Below are positions 44,378-54,100 of a stretch of 64,000 nt of DNA, one piece after another (the first letter of the stretch is position 1; the number at the start of each line of letters is the position of its first letter). The notes under the pieces are model-generated. The model ran no database searches and was not told the origin of the DNA. It was given only the letters and a program-made list of their open reading frames with translations. A program made the position numbers and the translations under genes. Source of the stretch: JACPFJ01 sp036504875 (GTDB lineage Bacteria; Desulfobacterota; Desulfuromonadia; Geobacterales; Pseudopelobacteraceae); contig DASXUK010000067.1 in assembly GCA_036504875.1 (NCBI GenBank), positions 5,573 through 69,572 on the forward strand, written 5' to 3'.

Positions 44378-45151
44378 GTGACCCTTCCCGAAAACCCCTC
44401 GCCACCACGTAAAAGATTATTTGTTTCTTTAATGGGAATAACCTGCCTGATCCTGGTCGGCTTGATCTTCCTGGTCTGGTGGATCCCTAACAGGGGATTA
44501 GCCAACATACACCCCAATCTTCCCAATATAGTAGGCATCATCATGGCAGTACTCTCCGGAGTTGCCATTCTGGGCACCGGCCTACTGGTCCTAACCACGG
44601 CACTGAGCAAAGACATTCTCTTTACCCGTTTCATGCGCCTGGTGGTGATCAAGTTCCTGTTGCCGATGATCGAGATGGTAGGCCGTGGCCTGGGACTGGA
44701 CAAGGACAGTATCCGTCAGTCCTTCATTGCCATGAATAACAGTCTGGTTACTTCCCAGCGCCAAAAAGTCAGACCGGACCGCGTTCTGGTTCTGCTTCCC
44801 CACTGCATTCAACTGTTCGACTGCGAGATCAAGGTTACCGGAGATATCCACAAATGTGTTCAATGCGGCCGCTGCGACATCAAGGGCCTGGTAGAGATCG
44901 GCCGCAAATACAATATCGATATCTCGGTGGCCACCGGCGGCACCCTGGCCCGCAAAGTCATTGTTGAAAAACGGCCCAAGCTGGTCCTGGCAGTTGCCTG
45001 CGAGCGCGACCTCACCTCCGGGATAAAGGATTGTTACCCGTTACCGGTTATCGGCATCCTCAACGATCGCCCCTTTGGCCCCTGCTTCAACACCACCGTC
45101 GACGTGGCCAAGATCGACGCTGCCCTCAGCCAGGTCATTCTACAGGAATAG
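44378..45151 (+). CDS. DUF116 family membrane protein
   Basis: The 257-residue protein has two N-terminal membrane segments (about residues 14-35 and 50-75) and a soluble C-terminal DUF116 domain with conserved cysteines: HC, CVQCGRC, AVACE, DCYP and GPCFN. The Cys pattern suggests iron-sulfur or zinc binding, but none is proven. Starts with GTG at 44378, with GGAG upstream. It follows fmt by 3 nt and is likely cotranscribed with def and fmt. In relatives DUF116 genes often lie near def-fmt, as far as I recall. Function unknown. Confidence 0.88.
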   Translation: MTLPENPSPPRKRLFVSLMGITCLILVGLIFLVWWIPNRGLANIHPNLPNIVGIIMAVLSGVAILGTGLLVLTTALSKDILFTRFMRLVVIKFLLPMIEMVGRGLGLDKDSIRQSFIAMNNSLVTSQRQKVRPDRVLVLLPHCIQLFDCEIKVTGDIHKCVQCGRCDIKGLVEIGRKYNIDISVATGGTLARKVIVEKRPKLVLAVACERDLTSGIKDCYPLPVIGILNDRPFGPCFNTTVDVAKIDAALSQVILQE

Positions 45152-45219
45152 CATTAGAGTCAGCAGCCTAGAGACATGAAGAGTCGGGCCAGCCATCTAT
45201 TTATTACGCTTTATATATC

Positions 45220-45996
45220 TCATTTGGCACCAGGTTTTGGCCTGACAAACTTTTCTCCATTCAGCTTTATTCCCCTGAGGACTTCTCCCGTTTTTACTGT
45301 AACAGCCTTGGGGTTTTTGCCGCCGTACGCCCCCATGAATGCGCCGTCTTCAGGAGCTCCACCGCCGTAGATATCCCTGATTCGCAGATAATAACTTCCG
45401 GCTTCGCCGACCCTCAGTCGAAAGGCCCCATCCCTGTTGGTTCGCTCGGATACAAATAGTGGCCTGTCATTCATTGTCGATTGTTTGTGGGCAAAGACCA
45501 TGGCATTTTCAACCGGTTTACCTGCTTCATCGATTACGTACCCCTCAAGAGCGGTAATACCAGCGGTTTTGGTAATGAGTGAACGCGAAAACGGATCTGC
45601 ACCCTTAATGATGCCGGCATCAGAAGGCACTGACTGGTTGACCCAGTATTTCTGTGTGCCGGCATAGTACAGATCACCTTCGGAGGGCGGCCCAATTATC
45701 TCATTGCTTCCTTTTCTCAGGATTGCTCCGATAAAGTACGTGCCGGCAGGCAGTTCAACTGCAAAGGTGCCTGCATCATCAAGAGGTTCCACAACGTCTG
45801 GTACACGCCAATATTTTTCCGGCATTGGAGAAGGTCCGATTGCTTCGTTGAAGAAGTACACCATACCTTTGCTCAAAGGTTTTCCGTCACGCGACTGCAC
45901 GACACCCTTTATTTTACCTTTCATACTTTCCCCGGCGGTAACGCCGGATGTAACTGCCAGTGTCAACACAAGAATTATGAACAGCACACGCCTCAT
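45220..45996 (-). CDS. Secreted protein with carboxypeptidase-regulatory-like domains
   Basis: The 258-residue protein has a signal peptide (MRRVLFIILVLTLAVTSGV, cleavage near VTA-GES) and two carboxypeptidase-regulatory-like beta-sandwich units (GKIKGVVQSRDGKPLSKGMV and ITALEGYVIDEAGKPVENAM). These are small surface or adhesion folds. AAGGAGG precedes the ATG at 45996, which overlaps the preceding gene by one base (TGATG), so translation is coupled. It shares the PGTYF-type units with the upstream protein and probably acts with it at the cell surface. Confidence 0.85.
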   Translation of the reverse strand: MRRVLFIILVLTLAVTSGVTAGESMKGKIKGVVQSRDGKPLSKGMVYFFNEAIGPSPMPEKYWRVPDVVEPLDDAGTFAVELPAGTYFIGAILRKGSNEIIGPPSEGDLYYAGTQKYWVNQSVPSDAGIIKGADPFSRSLITKTAGITALEGYVIDEAGKPVENAMVFAHKQSTMNDRPLFVSERTNRDGAFRLRVGEAGSYYLRIRDIYGGGAPEDGAFMGAYGGKNPKAVTVKTGEVLRGIKLNGEKFVRPKPGAK

Positions 45997-47999
45997 CACC
46001 TACCTCCTTTTCGGGGGCCAGCCCCTTTGACAGGGGAGGAGAGGATCGGAAGGATAGTTACTTTTCCGAGCTCCGGATCCCGTTCCCTGTCGAAAACAGT
46101 TGTACGTATTTGTGCCACATCATTGTTTCCCCACCAGTTCCCTTCCAGAGGAATATCGGTGGAGAGACGTTCACCAAGCTGATAATTATAGCGTAGATTA
46201 TCCGCGATGGTGTTGTCCTTAACAAGCGGGTGCATATAATAGCGAATATCGGGAATATAGGTATCCGCTGAAGAATCAACGGACTTTTGACCGGAAGGCA
46301 CCAAAAACAGTCCGATTCCATTCTCTGCTATCAGATTGCCGCGTATCTCCACCGGCCCTTCCAGCCGGTGATAGCGTATGCCAACATCATTGTTTCTGAT
46401 CTCATTATGCTCAATGACCAGTTCCGCCCTGCCGAAACGGATCCCTTCCTTATTGTTGCGGAATACCGAATCACTGATAATCGCACGTGAAAAATGAACC
46501 TGAAGGCCGCTAAAGGCATGCTCGAAAATTGTATGCTTGATGATATTTTCCTCTCCAGACGTGAACAGGAGCAGATATGACCAGTCTCCCGGCCGAGGCT
46601 CACGTTCCGCCGACATAAAACGGATCGGTCGGTCAGGAGTCCCTCTGGCGATAATCCTGCCAAGGACACGAAGTTCTCCGTCACCAACGCCATCACCGTC
46701 CCGATCAATACGCTTGAAGCGGATAACGGTTCCCGGGGCAATTCGCAGGGTTGCCCCACGGGTGATCAGCACTGTTCCTTCGATCAGCACCTCGCCGCTC
46801 CAGACCGTGTCGTGGTCAATAACAGGTGGCGCCTTGAGGACTCGCGTGTCGGCTGTTTCTATCGGTAAAGGTGGTTCGTGCCGCGAAACCTCTGCCATGA
46901 CCCGGCCAACGGCAATATCGGCAGTTGCCGCTCCTTGATTGACGGTTACAGCATGGTCCGGATTTGCCTCATACAGCCCGTAGAGTTCTCCCTTGAGCGG
47001 GGATTCTCCACCATACTGCCGGGCTACGAGACAATATGATCCTGCTTTGTTCACGGGAAGGAAATATCTGCCGTTTGCATCGGTGCGTACCATGTTTTCT
47101 GAAGCGAGACGAAGGTGGTGCATCTGAAAGGTTTTGTCCGGATCACGTAGATAGGCTGTTACCTGAAGGTCCTGTGCCGGTTTACCATCCCTGTCTGTAA
47201 CACGTCCGGCGATCCCCATGCCTGTTTTCAAAGGCTCGCGCTCCCTGAAACGGGCAAGCTCGGCCCGAGATCGCTTAACCGTCACATCCGACGCAAGGAA
47301 CGCTTGAAGGTCATCCTTGGGATGGCATGATATCTCAACACTAATCTCACGTCCATCTTCAAGCGCCAGAGGGTTCGCACCGTAGAAACAAAACAAGTCA
47401 CCCTTTGAGAGAGGCATTTTCCCTGCACTGTCCACTCTTTTTCTCGCAACCAGAAGATATGATCCTGGGGGCGGAGTAAATCTGAATTCGCCATTACCAT
47501 TCGTACTCTTTGTTTCAAGTCCCAAACCGCGCACGTTTTTTTCGGAGAGCGCATACAGGGAAACCTGTGCCTCGCTGACCGGCTTGCCCTTATAGCGTAA
47601 ACTGCCTGCGATTCTGGATGTTTCAGCAACTTTTTGCATGGGCATGGTGAGGGGGGTGGCTGCAAAGGGCAGCCAGAGGGGTTTGTTCTCCACTTTGACC
47701 GGATTTGCACCGTGAAAGGCATAAAATTTCTTATTGTTCTCTGTGCCTGACGCGGAAAGAAAATACGTTCCTCCCGGCACTTCCAGCCGGAAAAACCCAG
47801 GTTTCTGTCCAGGTGTCGAAATCAGCGGATTGTTGTCGGCAAGCAAATCCCGCAAGGAGAGGTACCCCTTCACAACCGCCCCGTCAAGAGGTCCCTGGTC
47901 AGTGACAACAATACCTTCGACAGTGGTTGCCCCGGCATGGGCGCACAAAAATAGCATTATGATAAAAGAGAGTAAATACGAAAGGTTACCTGATATCAC
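45996..47999 (-). CDS. Secreted protein with carboxypeptidase-regulatory-like repeats and right-handed beta-helix
   Basis: The 667-residue protein has a signal peptide (GNLSYLLSFIIMLFLCAHAG, cleavage near AGA-TTV). Three carboxypeptidase-regulatory-like units follow (EGIVVTDQGPLDGAVV; GSLRYKGKPVSEAQVSLYAL; GRVTDRDGKPAQDLQVTAYL). From about residue 420 a parallel beta-helix repeat region begins (IIARGTPDRPIRFMSAEREP and NSVFRNNKEGIRF-type coils), preceded by DRDGDGVGDG, a calcium-type motif. I chose a GTG start at 47999, with GAGGGGG 6 nt upstream, because the longer frame crosses a terminator. It is coupled to the smaller secreted protein. Confidence 0.8.
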   Translation of the reverse strand: MISGNLSYLLSFIIMLFLCAHAGATTVEGIVVTDQGPLDGAVVKGYLSLRDLLADNNPLISTPGQKPGFFRLEVPGGTYFLSASGTENNKKFYAFHGANPVKVENKPLWLPFAATPLTMPMQKVAETSRIAGSLRYKGKPVSEAQVSLYALSEKNVRGLGLETKSTNGNGEFRFTPPPGSYLLVARKRVDSAGKMPLSKGDLFCFYGANPLALEDGREISVEISCHPKDDLQAFLASDVTVKRSRAELARFREREPLKTGMGIAGRVTDRDGKPAQDLQVTAYLRDPDKTFQMHHLRLASENMVRTDANGRYFLPVNKAGSYCLVARQYGGESPLKGELYGLYEANPDHAVTVNQGAATADIAVGRVMAEVSRHEPPLPIETADTRVLKAPPVIDHDTVWSGEVLIEGTVLITRGATLRIAPGTVIRFKRIDRDGDGVGDGELRVLGRIIARGTPDRPIRFMSAEREPRPGDWSYLLLFTSGEENIIKHTIFEHAFSGLQVHFSRAIISDSVFRNNKEGIRFGRAELVIEHNEIRNNDVGIRYHRLEGPVEIRGNLIAENGIGLFLVPSGQKSVDSSADTYIPDIRYYMHPLVKDNTIADNLRYNYQLGERLSTDIPLEGNWWGNNDVAQIRTTVFDRERDPELGKVTILPILSSPVKGAGPRKGGR

Positions 48000-48011
48000 G
48001 CATATCCCCCT

Positions 48012-48042
48012 CAAAAAAACAACGCCGCATTTCTGCGGCGTT
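48012..48042 (-). terminator. Rho-independent terminator after the cytochrome/giant-protein unit
   Basis: On the minus strand AACGCCGCA-GAAA-TGCGGCGTT makes a 9-bp stem with a GAAA tetraloop, followed by a G and seven T residues. It lies 21 nt after the small peptide ORF and just before the GTG start of the beta-helix gene. Confidence 0.92.
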
Positions 48043-48063
48043 ATACATGTATTTCTTTCCTGT

Positions 48064-48123
48064 TCAGCATGGATGAATATCAGCTTGGCCAACAATGCGA
48101 GGCTTTGTATAACGCTTCTTCAT
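48064..48123 (-). CDS. 19-residue peptide ORF with RiPP-leader-like sequence
   Basis: A 20-codon frame (including the TGA stop) reads MKKRYTKPRIVGQADIHPC. GGAGG stands 9 nt before the ATG, one of the better ribosome sites in the region. It starts 49 nt after the 3500-residue protein gene and ends 21 nt before the terminator, so it lies at the end of that transcript. RYTKPRI fits the YxxPx[LI] leader motif bound by RRE-type domains in lasso-peptide and related RiPP systems. It ends in a lone Cys. No maturase, protease or exporter gene is visible nearby. It could also be a chance frame; conservation is needed to settle that. Confidence 0.5.
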   Translation of the reverse strand: MKKRYTKPRIVGQADIHPC

Positions 48124-48172
48124 GATTCATCACCTCCATTTCATGCAGTTAAGTAGATTTGTGTCATGCACA

Positions 48173-51100
48173 TCATGGACATGTCGCGGCCCCTGGGCTA
48201 TATGCCGGGGTCGTCACCGTATTAGTCGTTTTGTAAGGTGATTTATCGCTGCCCCGGAAAGGTCTGATCCGGTATGTATATGTCTTGAGCGGGTTAATGC
48301 CAACCCTGTCGAGATACGTGATCACATTCGGCAGTGTGGTTGCAATGTTTACCCACTTGCCGTTCCATGCCATAACCTCGATCTCATAGCCATCCTCGTC
48401 AATGGCTGAATCGATCCAGTCAAGCCTGACCATGAAAGGCCCAACAGCAGTTGCGCTGAAAGTGGCGACTTGAGCCGGAAACGCTTTGGCGCATGCGGTG
48501 TTCGTGTATGCCGTGGGCCAACCTGTTGCACAGGTTGCGGTCTTGTCGGCCCGCACCCGGTAGCAATAGGTTGTGGAGGGGGTAAGCGCTGCAGAGCTGT
48601 AACTTGTCGTGTTTGCAGGCACCGTGGTTAATTCAAGGAACGCACTGCAACTGACACCCGCACACCGCTCGATCCTGAAAACAGTCTCATCGTTCGACAG
48701 GTCGGACCAGGCCAGATTAATATTGGTATCGTTCGTTGCAATTGCCGTAAGGGTTGCCGGAGCTGCCGGGGTTGGCGTTGTCCCTGGAGCGACGTTGCTG
48801 TAGCCGCTTATGTATGTGCCTGTGAATGCAAAACAGGCTGACAGTTCCTCCGTACCAACGACGGTGGCCGGTTCTGGGCTGGCATATTTGCGTACCCTGG
48901 CATTGTCCAGCTTGAACACCTCATCGGCGTTGGTAAAGCCGACTTTAAGCGGCGAAGCGCTGCTGTAGGCGCTGGTGTAGTAACTGGTATAGGCTGCTGG
49001 CGACAGGCCTTGATAATAAATTGCGCCGGTTGTCGGCAATACCTCTAACTTGTAGTACTGCCATACGTTGCTGGTAATCAGCTTGAGGTTGTCCGCTCTT
49101 CCTGCACCATCTTCATATACCAGCAGACGGTCGAGAGCTCCGCCTCCACCATATACAACATATCCGGCGTATGTGAAATCGATGTAACTGATTCCAGCCC
49201 CGGTATTCTTGGCGCCAAGCATCATACTACCGCCGCCGGTCCGGTAAAAATCCACCTCGTACACAAACGGGCGGGCAAAATTGGCTACAGAGTACATCCC
49301 GCTGTTCCAGGCTCCGCTCCCACCACTGGATATCAGCTCGTTGTTCTGGGTATAATAGGGACCAACCGTTGTCCACTTGGCAGCGTCAATGGTTGTTCCG
49401 GTGAAGTCGTCAAAAAATTCAAAGGTAGAGGCTCCACTATCAACGCTTGTGGCCGTCGCGTTGCCGTAGTAGAGGTAAATGGTGCTGCTCACCCGTGTCT
49501 TGACCCATACGGTCGCCGTACTGCTGTTGGTCTTGCTTTCAAACCAGTAGGGGAGTTCCTGGTTTGCCACCGGATCATGGAAGCGGATATCCGAAAAGTC
49601 CGCCTTCATGGTGCTGACGTAGGCAATCGTCACCTTGGTCTGGAAATCGGGCTGGAAGTTGGTAATAGTGATCGGCTTGCGCCTGGTCCAACACCCGCCG
49701 CCATCATAGGAGAGGCCGGCATTGACAGCCGCTACCCGGTATCCATAGGCAGTGCTGGGACAGACCGTCGTGTCGACGTAGGTATTTATGCTTGGTCCTG
49801 TAATCCCGATCTGGCTGAAGCCGGTGGTACAACCGCTCCCGGTGCAGCGCTCAACCTTGAAACCGGTTTCTGATCCCGTGGTATCGGTCCAGGACAGGTT
49901 TAATTGTGTCGTGTTTGGCGCCGTTGCCGTCAGGGCGCTGGGGGCTATAAGAGTGGTTACAGCCTGAGCCACTGTTGCATAACTGCTGTAGGCCGTACAG
50001 GTGGCAACCCGTTTTGCGCGTATCTGGTAGCGGTAGGTGGTGTCAGGCAACAGTCCCACATCCACGTAGGATGTTGTGTTGGCCGCCACTTGAATCGTTA
50101 TCTTGGTGGTAAAATCACACGCCGCGCCCACGCAGCGATCAATTTCGAAACCGGTTTCCCCGGTTACACCATCGATCCAGGCAAGGTTTATCTGGGATTC
50201 ATGAGCCCTGGTCGCTGTAAAAGCTGTTGGAGCGGCAAGAGCCGGAGGAGTTGCCGTAGCAGTTACGTAGGAGGTTGCATAGGTCCAGCCATAGGTGTTG
50301 GTGGTGCTGATGATCTCGTTAGCCCCAAGGGTTGCCGAGGGGATCAATGTTGCGTAGCGACCGGCGATTTCCGTAGCTGTCAGGGCACGATTGTAGATAC
50401 GCACCTCGTCAATCAGACCATTGAAGTAGCGGCCACCAGGATATTCAAGTGCCCCGATGGCAAGGTTTATGGAGGGTATATTAGGCGCACTCAATATTGT
50501 AGTGCCAACCAGTTGACCATTCGTATAGAGGGTAAACGAAGTTCCGTTGAGGACGGCAACCACATGGTTCCAGGCATTCAGGGTTGCTGTTACCCCGCTT
50601 GCCGGCACGAAGTCGTTGGCCCAGGTCGGCATGCTGAGCCTGCCGCTGTTCTGGATACTCAAGGCCAAAGCGTTAAGAGCAGTCCGGGTACCCCACGAAA
50701 CGATGCCGTTGTAGGTTACGTCAGCATACGCCTTGGGATAGATCCATGCCTCAATGGAGGCAACGCTTCCTGCCGGTACTGTGGGAGCAGCCGATATGGC
50801 AGCGTTGGCGCCACTAAGGCTCAGGGCATTACCGTACACCCCGCCGGCTTTGACACCATAGCCCGCTGTAAAACCGGTCAGGGTCAGATTATTGCCTGCT
50901 CCACCGACTACATCAGCCGTGGTGCCGCTGATCGTGCCATCGGCCTCATTAAACGGGTAGTATGTCATGAGTCCAGGCCCGAATATTGAAATCACGGAAC
51001 TTGAACTGGTGGCTAATCCGTTGCCAAAGTAGAGATACACGCTGCTGCTCCCTGAGGTCTTGATCCAGACATTTGCCGTGGTGCTGTCGGTCTTGCTTTC

Positions 51101-54100
51101 TATCCAGTAGGGAAGTTCAATGCCGTTTATCGTATCGACAAAACGGATATCGTCAAAATTCGGTTTCATAAGGGCATCATAGGCAACCGTTACCCGGACA
51201 AGGAAATTGGGCTGGAAGTTGGTGAATGTAACCGGTTTCCGCCGTGTCCAGGTTCCGCCGCCACCATTGGTGCTGCCTTCATTTACCGCGTTCAGCCGAT
51301 AGGTGTAACCGGTGCCTGAACAGACGGAAGCATCGGAAAAGCTTGTAACATTGGCGCCAAGGGTTGCAAGGGGAGCATAGGTGCAGAGCGCCGTCAAGCA
51401 GCGCTCAATCTTGAATGCGGTTTCGGTGATGGTGTTGTCGGTCCAGGCCAGGTCAACCTGGGTGCTGAACGTTGTCGCCGCGGTCAGCGCCGAGGGCGCT
51501 ACAAGGGATGCCGTTGCCTCTACTTCGTTGGAATTAGCGGTTTCCCATGCGCAACCGCCCCCCTTGTAGGCACGGACACGATAGCGATAGGTGATGTCCG
51601 GCGCCCGCCCGTTATCACTGTAGGTTGTCGTGTTCGCGGGCAAATCGGCAACCAGGGTGAAGACGGAGCAGCCAGTCCCTTGACAGCGTTCAACCTTAAA
51701 CCCGGTTTCGTCCGTCGTATTATCAGTCCAGGCAAGATTAATCTGGATCTCGGAAATCCGTGTCGCGCTCAATCCGCTCGGCGCTACTGGAAGTATCGTC
51801 GCAGCATTAGCAATATTGCTGTAGATGCTCCAACCGCTGGGACCGGACTTGAAAGGTTTGACACGGTAGCGGTAGGAATTGGCGCACACCGCATTATCGG
51901 CATACGTTGTAACATTTGGGTTAAGGGTAACCGGGAAACCGCTGTCAATAACCGTAAAATCACACGATACGCCGGTGCAGCGCTCAACGGCAAAACCGTC
52001 TTCACCGGTGGTCGTGTCTGTCCATGAAAGGTCGATCTTGGTAGTCGCCGTTGCCGTAAGGACCGGCGCGGCTATGGTGGTGGTCGTGACGCAGGCGCTG
52101 TTGCTGGGAGTAGACGTCCATACCAGGGATTTTTCTGCCTTGACCCGGTAGCAGTAGGTGGTTGCCATGGCAACTGTCTTGTCGACAAACGAGGTGGCGT
52201 TTGCCGCCGCGCTGAAGGTGGTTATTGTCGTGAAATCACAGGCCGCTCCGGCGCAGCGTTCCACAATGAAACCGGTTTCCGAGGAGGTGTTGTCGGTCCA
52301 GGCCAGGCTTATCCTGTCTGATGCTACTACAGTGGTATCAATGGTCAGATCCGTCTGGTAGTCGATCAACGCAGTCCCGCCATTGGTTATCGTCAACGGC
52401 CGGCGGGCATTCCACGTGCCGCCTGTCAGGCTGTAGGCAGCGGTCTCAAATGCCCCTACTGTAAAGGTCGGCAGCGGAGTGGCATACTTGCGGACGCGAA
52501 CATCATCCATGCTGAAGGCCTGGTTATCGTTATCGAAACCGATTTTGAGCGGGCTGGCAGTGCTGTAAACACTGTCATAAAAGAGTGTATAGGCAGCCGG
52601 TGAGGTACCCACATAATATTTTGCGCCGGTTCCCAATACCTCGAACTTGTAATATTCCCACACATTCGATGCGATAGGGGCAAGGTTGGTTCCGCGGTAG
52701 CTACCTGATTCGTACACCTGCAGGATAGTGCCGATGACGGGATAAGCGGCATAATGATAGTAGCCGTAGGTTGTGCTGGCTGAAGTATCTTTTGCCCCGA
52801 ACATCATATAGCTGCCGGCGGTCTGCTTGTGCTTGAGCTCCAGTACGAACGGACGGGCAAAGTTCGCCACGCTGTACATGGTGTTGCTGCCCCACACGCC
52901 GCTTCCGCCAGTAGCTATGATTTCATTGTTCTGGCTCAGGTAAGCACCGTTGTCAGCCTTGACCCATTTGCCCGTATCAATGGTTGTACCGGTAAAATCA
53001 TCGAAAAAATCGAAGGTGGCTGTTCCGCTGCTCATGGCTGAAGCGGTCGGATTTGCCCAATAAAGGTAGAGTGACCTTGGTCCGGCCGGCAAGGTGGGCA
53101 GCTTGAGCCAAACCTTGGTGGAGACGGTGCCACAGCCCGATTCCACCCAGTAATTTAGCAGTGTTGTGCCGTCACTTTCGGTAAAGCGGAGATCATCGCA
53201 GGTGGTGCTGACCGAGAGGGCTGCTGTTAGAGCAGAGGGCGCCATCAGGGTGGTCGTTGCCGATGCGATGGATGAGTAGGGGCCGTTCCAGCCCCCGCCG
53301 CAGGTTGCGGTCTTGTAGGCCCGGACCTGATAGCGGTAGGTTGTGTTGACATCGAGTGGAGATGTATCGCTGTACGAGACAACCCCGGCCCCCACGGTGC
53401 CGATCTCGACAAAGTCGACACAGGCAGCTCCTTTGCAGCGCTCGATCCGGAAACCGGTTTCATCGGAGGTGGTATCGGTCCAGGCAAGATTGATCTGGGC
53501 CTCGTTCACACGAGTGGCCAATGGACCGGTCGGAGCGGTCGGGGTCGGCGTTGTGACGGATGCGGTCGCACTTGGCAAACCAATCCAGGTGTTGACGAAT
53601 GTGTATCCAGTCGATGTTTCTGTGACGCCAAACAATACTGATGGCTCAGCAGCTGCGTACTTGCGAACACGCGCATTGTCCAGCTTGAATACCTTATCAA
53701 CATTGGTAAAGCCCACTTTAAGCAACGGAGCGTTGCTGTAGGCGCTGGTGTAGTAGTTGGTGTAGGCTGTTGGCGACAAGCCATGATAGTATTTTGCACC
53801 GGTCGCCAAAACCTCTACTTTGTAGTACTGCCAAACGTTGCTGGTGATTGCCTTGAGGTTGTCTCCTCTACCAACGCCATCCTCGTAGACCAGCAGGCGG
53901 TTGCCATTAATATCGTTTACCGCATATGCAGCATATGTGAACTCGGTGTAACTGATACCTGCCCCGGTATTCTTGGCGCCAATCATCAACTGGACGCCAC
54001 CAGTCGGATAAAAGTCAACCTCGTACACAAACGGGCGGGCAAAGTTAGCTATGGAAAACATTCCGCTGTCCCAAGCACCGGACCCGCCGCTGGAAATCAG

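Noticed and set aside
48043..48095. Start of the beta-helix gene at 48095
   Set aside because: The longer frame passes through the terminator hairpin and has no ribosome site; the GTG at 47999 with GAGGGGG is better.
49904..50989. 361-codon open frame on the plus strand inside the giant FN3 gene
   Set aside because: It lies wholly within the long repeat-coding frame on the other strand, has no ribosome site, and its Cys/Gly/Arg-rich translation is not protein-like. It is an antisense shadow of codon bias.
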